Part shown: positions 52,088 to 63,647 of the stretch, piece by piece
How positions within the stretch are numbered: position 1 is the first letter of the stretch
Layout: the number at the start of each line of letters is the position of its first letter
Source of the DNA: Guyanagaster necrorhizus
Lineage: Eukaryota > Basidiomycota > Agaricomycetes > Agaricales > Physalacriaceae
Assembly: GCF_019112545.1 (NCBI RefSeq)
Contig: NW_025064883.1
Span: 694,100-758,099 of the forward strand
DNA length: 64,000 bases
Direction: 5' to 3'
Notes under the pieces: model-generated
The model's database searches: none
Told to the model about the DNA's origin: nothing
The model's input: the letters and a program-made list of their open reading frames with translations, nothing else
Program-made: the position numbers and the translations under genes

Positions 52088-52709
52088 CTACCGTCGCATC
52101 AAGAGATAGATGGGATCTCCAAGAACAATGCTCGTCATATGTCTAAACGAGCCCGTTAACGACATCAAGAGGCCCCCGAATGAAGCGTACGCCGTTCTGA
52201 AAGACAGTCAAGTCAAATAAATTATGCAGCAAAACGATTGCCTACACAATTTCAGCCGTTCCGCCGTCAAATTTATACACCTGTATGGAGAATGAGATGA
52301 AGAATGCGCGAGGAATAAGCAGAACCGACCTTTCCATACATCACGTAGTCGTAGTCTTCCTCCAATCCCCTCTGGCCTTTGCCGTCAGGTCGCCAAATAT
52401 GCTCTTCTTCGTCTGCTGCACCATCAGTCGTGTTGGTTCTCTGCCCTCCGCGGGCAAGTGACGAAGCCAGGGCGAGAGCAAAATGCTGGCCCGTCTCGAG
52501 GGGAAAGAGCTCGGTGTTGTAATCGAGAGTCATGTCCATATCGTAGTTCTTGGAGTGAGCCTGAAGACGCGACACTGTAAATGCGCGTGAACGAGTGCAG
52601 GACGGGGCAGCTGCAGCATCTGACCTCTGTCAAACTTTTTTCCCTCCTTGTCGATGGAGCTTATGGTGAAAATATCATCGAAGACGACATTGGACGCTAC
52701 AGAGGCCAT
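52088..52709 (-). CDS. RPB8: RNA polymerase I/II/III common subunit RPB8 (RPABC3)
   Basis: The small OB-fold subunit shared by the three nuclear RNA polymerases. Signatures are VVFDDIFTISSIDKEGKKFD, VSRLQAHSKNYDMDMTLDYN, TELFPLETGQHFALALASSL, YDYVMYGKVYKFDGGTAEI, ASFGGLLMSLTGSFRHM and the terminal GDPIYLLMRR. A short insertion (TNTTDGAADEEEHIWRPDG) sits in the variable loop. Introns split the first exon after KKFDR, another follows GKV, and another precedes AYASFGG. Start is MASVASN at 52709. Confidence 0.92.
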
Positions 52710-52879
52710 AGTGGATTAGAGCAAGCAAGCAACACGTGTTACGTCACGGCATGGTCATCACTGGTTCGATACATGTCATTTATTTAAACGTTACAATAGG
52801 ATACAAATGCATCTACAATTGGACATCCTTCCACAAGGTCCATCAAGCTAGTTTTTGAACTTGACTTACCACCATTAAG

Positions 52880-53969
52880 TCAAGGTTTCATCACCTCAGC
52901 CATCTCTTTCTTTATCTCTTTCACAATGGGTTCTGCTAAACGCCCCAAGCCCGGCAGAGCAACGGGCCATTTCGCACGTGAAGCAAAGACTCGACGGACC
53001 TGATGTTGTATGAGTTCATGCAGTTTGGGAACGTTGGCCAATTTTGCCCGGCTACCCATCAGTGATGTGGTAGTAAGATCCAGCGTAAAATTCGGAGAAA
53101 ATGAGATGAGCAACTCGGGAACCGGCGAAGTGGGCAAAGGAGGTGTGATAGTTAGCTAACCGGAAATTCAGCTGATATTTCACATGATTCGGGACCGAAA
53201 CCTCACGGATGATTTGAAAATTGATAGGGATATCGTCAGGAATACAGGAAGACGAGCGAATGAAGTCATGGGGTAGTTGAACAGATATGATGTGGATAAT
53301 GTTACTGATATAGAATCCTCATAGGTAACGTCGAATTCAGTTTCCTACAGCTTATTGAGAAGCCGTTGATATGGTATCATTAGGAACTCACTGCCGAGGT
53401 GCTCGTCGACGTTCGTCTTCCGTTGTAAAGGTGAGGCGCGGAAGTCCCAAGGTCAACAGAGTGGACCTTTATATAGTCCTACGGTATTGGGTAGTTAGCC
53501 ATGGATGCAATCATCAAGCTAACATACTCACCAAAAACCCGACGGGCCGTATTCTATTCGCGTAGTCTTCGACACGCTTTCTGGCAACCTCATCGCCTTC
53601 TGCGCCGGTAAGATCGTTCTTAATTTTGGAGCGGTAGACTTCTACGACCTGAGGCAAACGTCACAGAACTGGTCGTGAGACAAAAGGATGGGACGTAACT
53701 TGTTGCAACAAAATGTTGAACCATTCTGCCGACTCGTCTTGTTGGTTCTGAGCTTGTTCCGTTGTGTTGTAAGACTTTATTTTGTGGCCTCTGAGTGCGA
53801 TATCACTGTTGACCCGTGGATGATAAGACGATGTTTCGAATGGGTATTCTGTCGAATCGAGAAAGAGGTACTTTAGGATGAGAGCGAAGAGGACCAGGAT
53901 AGACAGTTGGCCAAATATCAATCCCTGAGTAAAAGTGGGCTGCAGGGAGAAGACATAGTTGCTGCCCAT
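52880..53969 (-). CDS. MMM1: ERMES subunit MMM1 (maintenance of mitochondrial morphology 1)
   Basis: The N-terminal segment MGSNYVFSLQPTFTQGL is followed by one transmembrane helix (IFGQLSILVLFALILKYLFL), then an SMP lipid-transfer domain: ESAEWFNILLQQ, VVEVYRSKIKNDLTG, KRVEDYANRIRPVGFL, and a C-terminal part with SFSPNFTLDLTTTSLMGSRA, LHELIQHQVRRVF and VALPGLG. This layout is typical of MMM1, the ER-anchored member of the ER-mitochondria encounter structure that moves phospholipids. Several introns. A longer start at 54044 would extend the lumenal part; I prefer 53969. It is divergent from the TTL-like gene, 89 bp between starts. Confidence 0.9.
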
Positions 53970-54058
53970 GCCAGCTGGCGGTCGACGAGGTGAAAGGGAC
54001 GTCGAAGGGACGATCAATATCAGACGCGACGCACGAGCAAACAACCTCAGCCTGGTAG

Positions 54059-55563
54059 ATGGATACCTTTACCGCCTTCATTTCCTGGCCCAGTGCTCCC
54101 TTGACTGCGTCGCTGGTACGGAAGTCGTTATCGTCTCTCGACCCTTCACCAGTCATTGTGCAGCATTTACCCAATTCTACAAAAAATGGCGTGTTGCAAT
54201 GGGCGACATACGACGAAATCGACCACGAGCTCACATATTCTCATGACCATCATAGCGACGTCCTGTCCTCTGCCTACACATTTCGAAAGGCTCTGACGCG
54301 AAAACACTTCTTGTCATGCACCATTCACTCTTATCTTACAAAAAATCCAAGCTCCATCCTCGGGCGTGCAGTACCAAAGACTTTTGAGCTCGAAATATCC
54401 TTTGCTGACGAGCTGGACGAGATTTTAGCTGATGATCTCTGGGATCTCAGTAGTATCCTTGACATCGACCCGTGCAGATGGTGGATTTTGAAACCGTTAG
54501 TACCCTTCCCTCCGGTCGTGACATACAAGTCTAAAATGGTATTCAGCGGTATGGCGGATCGCGGAAATGGAATCAGACTTTTCAATAGCAAAAGCTCGCT
54601 GCTGCAGATCTTCGAAAGTTTTGAGGGTGAACAATCTTCGGACGAGGATGATGACACAGCAGTTGCTACATCTCAACTTCGTCACTTTGTTATACAGGTG
54701 AGTTCTTGTATGTATGCATCTTGCATACTAATAATATAATATAAGGAATATCTCCCCAATCCATTGTTGATTGACCCAGCGCAGGTCTCAATAGACGGTT
54801 TGTTTATACCGAAGGAACTGCAAGGCCACAAAGTCAGCTACTACCTTTAGACGAGGACGACGTGGTGATGGCCATTCCTTTAACAGTTTCATCTCAGGGT
54901 ATATTGCGTTGCGTCAGGAGCTCTACAACTCTACGTTTGCAAGCGAATCTTGGCCTTATTCTCCGCAGTTCCTTACGCACCACCCGAACGAGGGGAGAAC
55001 GGGTCAGTTGATTTAACGCCTCACCTTACGAATACCTCGCTTCAAACCCATCGCGGCGAGGAGAGCGTGCGACTGCTCGATGAACTCATCGGATGTCATA
55101 TTCAGTCTGGAGTTGATGAAACCAACATTCAGCTATCTGAGTCACATGTAGCTGACTTGACCAGGCAAATAAGCTCGGTTCTAGCTGAGACGTTCAAAGC
55201 TGGACTTCAGAATCCTGTTCATTTCCAGGTCAGTGTGCTGGACCCATCCATATTCATTACCCTCACTAATGACTCTACAAGGCCTTACCGAACGCCTTTG
55301 AGCTTTTCGGAGTCGACTTCTTGGTCACTCATCAGCCATTATCTGAATTTGCTTTCCAGATTCAGTTACTCGAGATCAACTCGGAACCCGCAATCGAGTT
55401 GACGGGTCCCCGACTGTCATGGATACTTGAGGATTTGTTTGTGTCTATCGGGCGGGTTTGTGTGCAACCTTTCTTTACAAAGTGTAGACCCGAGACGTGG
55501 CCGGTTGGGGAGTCTCGGTTTGGTTTGTTGAAATGTCTGGATGAAAAAGTTCGTGCCAATTAG
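54059..55563 (+). CDS. Tubulin-tyrosine ligase-like protein (Pby1-like)
   Basis: Five exons (introns 54496-54546, 54698-54745, 54833-54886, 55229-55281) sum to 433 codons. The ATP-grasp core has WWILKPGMADRGNGIRLF (ATP-binding Lys), EYLPNPLLID, KFHLRVYCVASGALQLYV, FELFGVDFLV, FQIQLLEINSEPAIELTG (metal- and ATP-binding Glu/Asn) and PRLSWILEDLF. It matches the single TTL domain of fungal Pby1, whose yeast form also carries an N-terminal SurE-type domain; none is visible here. The modified substrate is unknown. Every intron was placed by frame and gives an unbroken family match. It is divergent from MMM1. Confidence 0.85.
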
Positions 55564-55649
55564 ACCTTCATATATATTGTTTTTCTTTTTCGTGAGTTAG
55601 AAATATGAAATCAATCGTGTATATCCAAACTTGGTTACTCTCCACTCTG

Positions 55650-57103
55650 ATGTCGGCTGGCAACTTGACGCCGTCTAGGAAACGATCCAAGTGGAACGAC
55701 GAAGGCGATGATGCTGCTGAAGACTTTCAGTCACATCCACGGTCAAAGCGTCGCGTAAAGGCCAGGCTGGTTCCCCGACCGTCACCAAGCCCGTCCATCG
55801 CGATCGCTCATCCGACGAGACCATCACACTGCGTCTATGTTCCTCCACGAACTCAACATCCTTCTATACTTCCATCAAGGTCCGTATATTGCTACGAGCG
55901 CCTCAATCAAATAGAGGAGGGATCATATGGAGTCGTGTTTCGGGCCAGAGACAAGCAAACTGGGGACATCGTCGCATTGAAGAAACTGAAGCTAGATGAG
56001 GAAAAGAATGGATTTCCTATAACAGCTCTCAGAGAAGTCAATGCATTGATGGCTTGTCATCACGAAAATGTTGTCCGCGTTCGCGAAGTCGTCGTCGGAG
56101 ACACATTGACCCAGTACGTGTTTCTGCGCTTGTCCCACATTGCATGCGCTTATTCGAGCATACCAGAGTTTTTGTTGTCATGGACTTCATCGAACATGAC
56201 TTGAAATCCCTTCTCACCTTGATGCCTGCACCCTTTCTCCAATCCGAGATCAAAACGCTTATGCTTCAGTTGCTATCTGCTGTGGATCATTGCCATTCGA
56301 ATTGGATCCTTCACCGCGACCTAAAAACAAGTAATCTTCTCATGAACAATCGGGGAACAATCAAAGTGGCCGACTTCGGTTTGGCACGGCGGTACGGTGA
56401 CCCTGTCGGCGTTGGTGGAATGACACAGCTAGTGGTCACTCTTTGGTACCGGTGTGTCCTTATATCACTCATAGTATTCCGGATGCAATTATTGTCATAG
56501 CGCTCCTGAAATTCTTCTCGGTGCAATGTCGTATTCCACTGCTGTGGACCTGTGGTCTGTAGGATGCATTTTTGCTGAGCTCCTGCTCAAAGAACCCTTG
56601 TTCCAAGCGAAATCAGAAATGGAACTTCTTTCGATGATATTTAAACTTCTTGGACCACCCACTCATAACTCCTGGCCCGAGTATTTTTCTCTCCCTTTGG
56701 CCAAGACAATCAACCTGCCTTCCCCTCAGCCACCACAGTTTCGACAGAAATTTCAGTATCTGACCTCGGCCGGCCTTGATCTACTAATGTCTCTCTTATT
56801 CTATGATCCTGAACGAAGAATAACAGCTTCAGAGGCGCTTGATCATCCTTACTTCAAGTATGTCTGTCCGTCTTCAAACAAGATCCCTTGTTGAATCGTC
56901 GCCTTTCAGAGAATCACCACTGCCAAAACATCCCGACCTTTTTGGTTCATTTCCATCAGCAGCTGCTGGTGAAAAGTAAGTTTTTCATTTAATATTTCTC
57001 GAAGGTGTCGGCTACAAGTTCTATTATCACTTCTAGGAAGCAAAAATTGTTCAATAGCCCCTCTGCACCAGTGCGAGCCGCAGATAATAAGTTTTCAATG
57101 TAA
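55650..57103 (+). CDS. CDK11-like cyclin-dependent kinase
   Basis: A complete protein kinase. Glycine loop [18 protein letters not shown]-Lys in [15 protein letters not shown], cyclin-binding helix [74 protein letters not shown] and the final [17 protein letters not shown] then [12 protein letters not shown]. Most of the catalytic domain matches CDK11, including [19 protein letters not shown] and [10 protein letters not shown], although the helix reads PITALRE as in CDK9. Introns lie after TQ (about 56114), after WYR and after YF; a last one at about 56976 gives a Lys-rich end. CDK11 kinases act in transcription and splicing. Confidence 0.87.
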
Positions 57104-57200
57104 TTTAATGTTGCGTACACTCGTAGAGACTAGTCTTCTACTGGCAGTTCAGTATATAATCATAACCAGGACTGCGTCATTGCTACGCCTAGGAATGTTA

Positions 57201-58977
57201 TTATTGTGAAGGAGGTATGTTGTCGTCCGGAAAATTGTTTGTCAACATTTCACGCATCTTCTGGAACCGCAAATGTGTATGGCTCATCTCCCCACACTTA
57301 TCATAATATTCCTGCACCTCTTCAATGGTAAACCTGTATTCCTTCGCTATATCCCGGATATTTGAATCGATGACATGCATATTGGCAATTTTAACAACAG
57401 TTTGATGTGGTATAGAACCTTGCTCTGCTGCAGGTGGCTCACTAAACGGGAAAATGAATACCAAAATGAAACAACCAACACAACGCACCCACTCTTGTCT
57501 CTGTTTCTTCAGATGCTGTCCATCGTGAAGGTCATTAGAGGCTCGACGTTTGGCCCAACCCGGAGGTGGTGCATTCCCAACTCGAACGGCCCAATCACCC
57601 TCAGTTTCGTCAAGTTCCTCTTCAATAGGACCACCCCGTGCTGCCGACATTGCCGCAGGTCCTCCTTGGGCATCCATGGTGGAGGTAAGTTGCGGAAAAC
57701 CAATGTTAGAAGGCCCGGCGATTGGCTGGTTATCAGGTATCGTCCCCATTTTACTACTGAGTGGTCTTTCAGCATGAAGCTCAGTCATCTCTTCATCGAA
57801 CTCTTCATCTTTGGGTACACCCTTTCTCGCGCGTTTCCTCCTTTCTGGCCGACGGACATACCCAAACTGCCCTTTCTCTCCCGGTGTTGGCTTGGTTTCG
57901 GCAACGATGGCAGCAATCATGTTATCGAACCGGGCAGCGTTCTTTTTATATCTCTCCCGCCACGACTGCCATGTGTGGCGGGTGACCCATGCATATTCGG
58001 GGTCGGAATGCTGTGATCCTATCGTGAATAAACCGAATGACATCTATGAAGAACTTGTACCAATTCACATAACTGTTGATACAGTCGGTTGCCAGTCCGT
58101 CCGCCAATTTCTTTAAAGGGGATTTTGGCGGCAATCCAATGAGCAAGCAGTTCTTCATCTTTATCGGTAAATGACATTCGTCTGAGAAGTGACAAAATAA
58201 GCCAACGAAATATTGAGTGGATGAAAGCATACTCCTCGCCCGGACGTCTCCCACCTGGGTTTTTGAATACCACGGGGGTAAAGGCAACAACTCCCCTTTC
58301 AATGCACTTCTTGACCCACAAATACGATTCAACGTAGACGCCAGGCGTCTCTTGGTAGGTTTTGATCAAATGTTGAAAGGCTTCAGTGTTAGGATCTGCA
58401 AGTATGACGCGAGCAGAGTGCGCTGCTGCATTTGGATTGCCCCCAGAGTGCTAGAGCAACAGTCGTCGAACCGGGCCGTATCGATGAATGTTGTCTACTC
58501 ACTGCGATACGCTCACTAAGCGTTGTCCGAGCATTGATATTCGCAACACTAGGGTGAATATGCATTGCCATTGGGGTACCGTCCTCGACGAATATCTGTT
58601 TCAAAAGCATGCCTGCCATCTTGCAAGCTTCGACGAATGTATACGGGACGAAAAAGCGCCCACGTCGTTCAGGATTGGTCCAGCATAGGCGGAGTCGATC
58701 TTCCTCTGAACTGCCTGGCGAAACCAAAATGAAACCATCTCGAGGTATTTTGGTCTCGACCCGGCCGCCCAAAATCTTTGGGTGATGAGTATTGCCTCAA
58801 GTGACAATTCGATAATGGCTTACTGCAATGGTTTCGCATAGTTCTACTTGAATCTCCTTTGGCAGGTCACTCTGAATGAAGAATTTCAGCGGTGTGCCGT
58901 CGCTGTCTTGAAATATGGTCTGTCAAATGAAGAGATGGGTATTGAAAACCGAGCAAAGAAGGAAACACATGCACCAT
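57201..58977 (-). CDS. RAP1: Telomere protein Rap1 (BRCT, Myb, RCT)
   Basis: An N-terminal BRCT-like region begins TIFQDSDGTPLKFFIQSDLP and carries GGRVETKIPRDGFILVSPGS. The Myb region (MSFTDKDEELLAHWIAA, GRTGNRLYQQL) joins, over a 50-bp intron, to the HTWQSWRERYKKN helix. A C-terminal region starting AEQGSIPHQTVVK and ending EMLTNNFPDDN resembles the Rap1 C-terminal domain. In animals and fission yeast Rap1 joins telomeres through another protein; budding yeast Rap1 binds DNA directly. The first coding exon is tiny: ATG alone, or ATGGTGCAT, depending on which donor is used, before the intron that ends at 58923. A TTAGGGTT telobox lies upstream. Confidence 0.85.
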
Positions 58978-59026
58978 AGTACAACTGAACCCAAGAATAA
59001 GGTTGAGGTTTATCTCAGCACCAACC

Positions 59027-59034
59027 TTAGGGTT
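59027..59034. promoter_or_regulatory. Telomere-like TTAGGGTT box upstream of Rap1
   Basis: TTAGGGTT at 59027-59034 is about 50-57 bp upstream of the Rap1 start codon, and CACGTG follows at 59052-59057. Such boxes in fungi can bind telomere-repeat proteins; use here is unproven. Confidence 0.35.
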
Positions 59035-59169
59035 ACTACGTTCACCACAACCACGTGCTAGTTTTTACCAAATGCGAAATTAGAAACCATTTTGCTTTAG
59101 AAAATGATGGAAATAATCATACAAAATGAAATGCTAGTAATATACTGAGTGCTGCATGTCCACTACCAT

Positions 59170-62100
59170 TTAGACGTTAGGACAAAGTCGTAGGATTCGG
59201 AAAGAACCCGCATTTCGTTCGCAAATATAAATCTCATCATCCTTTCTACCCAAAAACAAAACCTCATCGTTCATTTCACTCTCGATATGCCCAACATTGA
59301 ATTCCGTTCGCCCAGCCGGTGACTTGGATGGACCAGAACTGGTCTTCTTCCCGGATGTGTAATGGCTGTAGTGAGATATTTTAGGTTTTGATGGGAGCAC
59401 CGCTGAAGACGAAGATCCTGAAATGGGCGTGCCAATTTTCCAAACGAAAGGTCCCCGCCGATTGAAATTGGACGACGAAGGGTTATATTGGGGTAAGGCC
59501 GTTCGCGACTCATCCCCTGGTTTCAGCAACGCATCACTGAGATCGACTGCTTCGAGCCCACCTTGACGCATGGCCACGAGTACGGAACGATCTTTGACAT
59601 CAAAAGCCTCCAGACGTTTCACGTCTCCCATTCTGAATGGCGTCGCATGCTTTGAATCCTCCTGCGCATCCTTGCTCCAAACAAAGCGCCCCTTCAAGAC
59701 AGATCGCCCGCGATTATCGACGATTGTGGTGCTATGTCCACCGCGTGAAGAAAAGAAGAGTGCAGGAGGACCAAAATGCCGAGGTTGCGAAAGAAGTGAT
59801 ATAGGTTTCAGCAAAGGCTTATCAGAAGGTTGGAATAAGGGAGGAGGCGAAATATCCTGTACTTGTGGAGAGACGGTCCGGAATGGATGAGTAGGATCAA
59901 CACTCTGTAATCTCAAGTCCTTGAGGAGCATGAAATCGGAGTCTTCTTCTCGACGAACTGGTAAATCAGGAGGCAATAGACCATCCTTATACCATGCTTG
60001 CATTAACGAAGCCTTCCATGGTCCTTCACGGGACATCAGACGCTGTAACTCAATAGGTAGCACGCTTACCATGAATGATATTCTTCGGGTCCCGGTAATA
60101 CCATTTCGACGGGGCAGACGGTGTTGGAATTGGCAAACCAGGAGGGGAGAATTGAACTTGTGAGAGGTCGGACCCACTCCCCATTTCTGGTTCATGCTCG
60201 TTGCGATAGTCGATGAATTCTGGATACGTCGGAGGAATGACATATTCGTCCGCGATGGATGCAAGGGGAAACTTAGGAGCAAACGACAATTGCTGAAATG
60301 TCGTGTACGGACCCATTTGTGCAGTGGCAAGAGCGACGATTTCCTCAGGATGTGCGACAGTTGAAGTTGTCGTTGTTTCAGGTGGAGTCGATGGCCGTTC
60401 TGTTGCCGACTCAGAAGCCGTTCGTCTATCTATTGGATGCATGGGATGCTGGCTTGAGATCAGGGGAGGCGTTTGTTGACCATCAGGTCCAGAACCCGTG
60501 GCAACGACGGTAGAACCGACAGCTACCGAGACGCCGATACTGACATTCACATTGGTATCTTCCTCTCCGACGTGAGGTTCAGATTCATTGGCTCCTGCAT
60601 CAGTTGCTCGTACTTCACGAGCTCGCCGCCTCGCCGCTCGCCGCTCTGCTCGCCCAATACGAACCTCTCGAACCCGAACGGTTGCGGGCTCCAACCCAAA
60701 AACGTTTTGGGAGAAAACCAGGAAGACCTCAACCAAATCATCGCCCTGTAGCTGCAGTTCCAATGATCGGGGAGAATCGGGGAGTATGAAGGTTCTGGAT
60801 AAACCCAGAGCGGTACGATATGTCCCAGCAAATAGTTCAACTCGTTCGCCGTTGTCTCCGCACAGTATCGCCAAAAAACTACGAGACAATGAGAAGTTTA
60901 CAGATATCAACCATGCTGAACATACCTTTTCTTGGCAGTCTCTACGGCCTTGACCAATAAAGCACCTTTAGTTCCGGGAAGTTTGACGTATTCCAATTTA
61001 GGAGGCGGTGATTGGGCCACGAGAGGTGCTCCCAGGGTCCGCTTGGAACTCTCGTCAGGAATCCCTGATGGTGACGACGGTCTCTCGTCTGTTCGTCTAT
61101 GATGAAAAGCGCTGCTAAATATTCTGGGAATGAAACGGGACGTCCGAGAAGAGTGGGAAGATATTACAGAAGGGGCTGAATCGGGCATCGGTGGTGGTGG
61201 ATTGGGGCTAGGAAGAGATAACGCATCATTGGGAGATGAAGATGGTCTCATCCCTGAAGTAGATCGACTGGAACGAAAAGATGTGGACCGCGTTAAGAGG
61301 TTTGGCAAACGCTCTCTCATGGGTGGGGCGGTGGAAGGTTGCTGTTCATTGACCAAATTTGACTCACTCGACTGGTTAATAATGACCGACCACCGGCGTC
61401 GACGTCCAGGAAGCGACCTATCATTGAAGCTTCTGACAGAGACCGAAGAGTGAGCGTCAGATGTCCGAGGACTGGAGGGCTCATCATCTCCTGCAGAGAC
61501 AGGATGAGATGAAGAGATCAATATGGGTTGCTGGGGTTGTCTGGATCCTGGAGGGGGTAGATCAGGTATACGGCTCTCTTGTAGTACTTGGCTAAGGCTG
61601 ATTCCATCGGCGTCGTCGTCGTCGTCGTCGCCTAGTGGTGTGCTTGGCAGGCGGGCGTGGGGTTCTCGAGACGGCGAATGGGACAAAGCCTGTTGCAAAG
61701 TTAGAAGAGTGGGAGCAGGAGAAGGTTCAGGAGGCACCACTGTATTCGAGCGGGATATAGTTAAATCTAAATTTGCAGGTCGATTACTTCGTGACATAGA
61801 CATTGGACGAGGGTGGCGCGGGGTCGTATGCACTGGAATAGTCGACGAAGTCTGAGCAGCAGCACTCGTGCGCTCATCAAGGGCCTGACTGCCACTGGAA
61901 CCAGCAGCTACTAAACTGATAGCTTCATCATCGCTTGACTCGACCCAGTCAGCCTTGGCGTCCGGACCCTCGGGTCGCACTGTGGCGTTTGTGTTGCGCC
62001 GAATAGAACCGGCTGTCAAAACATCAGAAACAGACGCACCCCTTGAACGAGAACGGGGAGGAGATAGATTGGCGACTTGACTAGCAAGTCGTTCCGGTGA

Positions 62101-63396
62101 TGGAGAAGTGTAAGGAGGAGGATGGCCAGATGGCGGTACGGATGGCATTCGCGTCTTCTGGCGTCTGTGAGTTGTTGGGGTGCGAGGTATCAGTGGGACC
62201 GCAGGAGACGAAGTAAGGTGTCCATTTGACACTTTAGCCGAATGAGAGTCTCCTGGTGGAGACGTCGATGAAAAAGGCCTACGCAAATTCTCAGTGGAAT
62301 CGCGAGGTTCTGCTGCGTCCCGAACGCCTGAAGGGAATTTTTTGGAGGTCTCTCTACGCTGCCTTTCGCGTTCCCTGCGCAACTCCACCTCAATACGCCA
62401 TTCCACTGCTCGCTTGACCTCCTCCAGGGCATAGACCCGCACGCCATCGCGGCGGCCAGCTATGGCAACCAACACTCCGCGCTGTTCCATAACTACAACA
62501 CTCTTGAAACTCACTCGACGAACAAGTGCATAGGGCTGTGGCGCAGGAGGTGAAATGAGGGGAAGGACATCCAATCCTTGCGCGTGGCAAAGGAGGAGAT
62601 AGTGAGGGGAGAGAAATGCGCCACTGGCAGGAGGTGTGCTGAAATGTGAAGGAGAAAGATCGGAAGTGAGCACCGACAGGGAGAGCCCAAGCTCTTGGAG
62701 GGAAGGAGGGGGTAGATCAGGTGGAGGTGTTGTTGACCGTCCAGGAGGAGTCGGTGGTCGGGAAGTGTCATTCTTTTTGCCATGAACGGTAGAACGTCGT
62801 TCTTCACAGAGTGTGTCATCGGTGTGGGCAACAGGATCACGGCGATGCATGAGGTTATTGAAAAAATCAGATAAACGGTTGGAAGCGCGAACCTGAAAAA
62901 AAAAAAGAAAAAGGTTAGCTAAAAAAATAATGAAAGAGAATAAAGCAAGTCGGGATACCTCAGTTATTGACCGACGTCGTACCCTGCGATCGTCCGAAGC
63001 TGTACTAGGTCGCACAGAGTGGCTACTGCGAGCAGGGGAAGGTGGAGGTGGGCGGGCAGACCTGGCAGATGGTGACGCTGTTTGTAGCCGACGCTGTGTT
63101 TCAAGAGGATCTGGACGATGTGTTACCTGTACAGCAGGAACGCTGTGGGCGCTAGCAGCATCTGAAGTCTGCTCTACTTCCCCGGTAGTAGACAGAGAAG
63201 CGCCATGACTAGATTCAAGTAAAGGCCTGGTTTCCTCCTTGTCCTCTTCGGCGGTAATGACATCTGTAATCGCTTTGTGCGGCGATTCTACATTGCGGAC
63301 CTCAACCTCCTCAATGCCTCGTGGAAGATCATCGTATCGTTCGTCCTCAAATGTGTCGGGAGCATCACTGTACTGATCATCTTCGACCTGGGACAT
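59170..63396 (-). CDS. CNH-like plus GYF domain protein
   Basis: One long multi-exon gene. The N-terminus is acidic and disordered (MSQVEDDQYSDAPDTFEDE). A citron-homology-like part follows: LSLSVLTSDLS, SPHYLLLCHAQGLDVLPL, VVVMEQRGVLVAIAGRRDGV and RVYALEEVKRAVEW. A Ser/Pro-rich span with RRRWSVIINQSSESN leads to a second CNH-like half, YVKLPGTKGALLVKAVETAKK and ERVELFAGTYRTALG. Near the C-terminus WYYRDPKNIIHGPWKASLMQ then AWYKDGLLPPDLPVRR is a GYF domain, made contiguous by an intron at about 60036-60080. GYF domains bind Pro-rich peptides. The CNH assignment is from general pattern, the GYF one is firm. Start is the ATG at 63396; an earlier one at 63534 is possible. Confidence 0.72.
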
Positions 63397-63647
63397 GTTG
63401 GATTCTGACAGTGAATGGAGGAATGTTGCCGTCACAGGTGAGATGGTCAGCAGGAAAATGTTACGGGACGGATGCAAGAGAATGGACTGGTCATGAAGGG
63501 AGCGGAGGAACCTTGAGGGAGAAGGAAAAGGCAAGACGCGGCTGACGAGACGCTCGGAGCAAATGGCCGCTGCAGTTCCTGGTTTTGAAAAGGAAATTCA
63601 CACGCCACAGTATCCGCTTTTCTGCACATTGAACTCGTAACGCTGCG

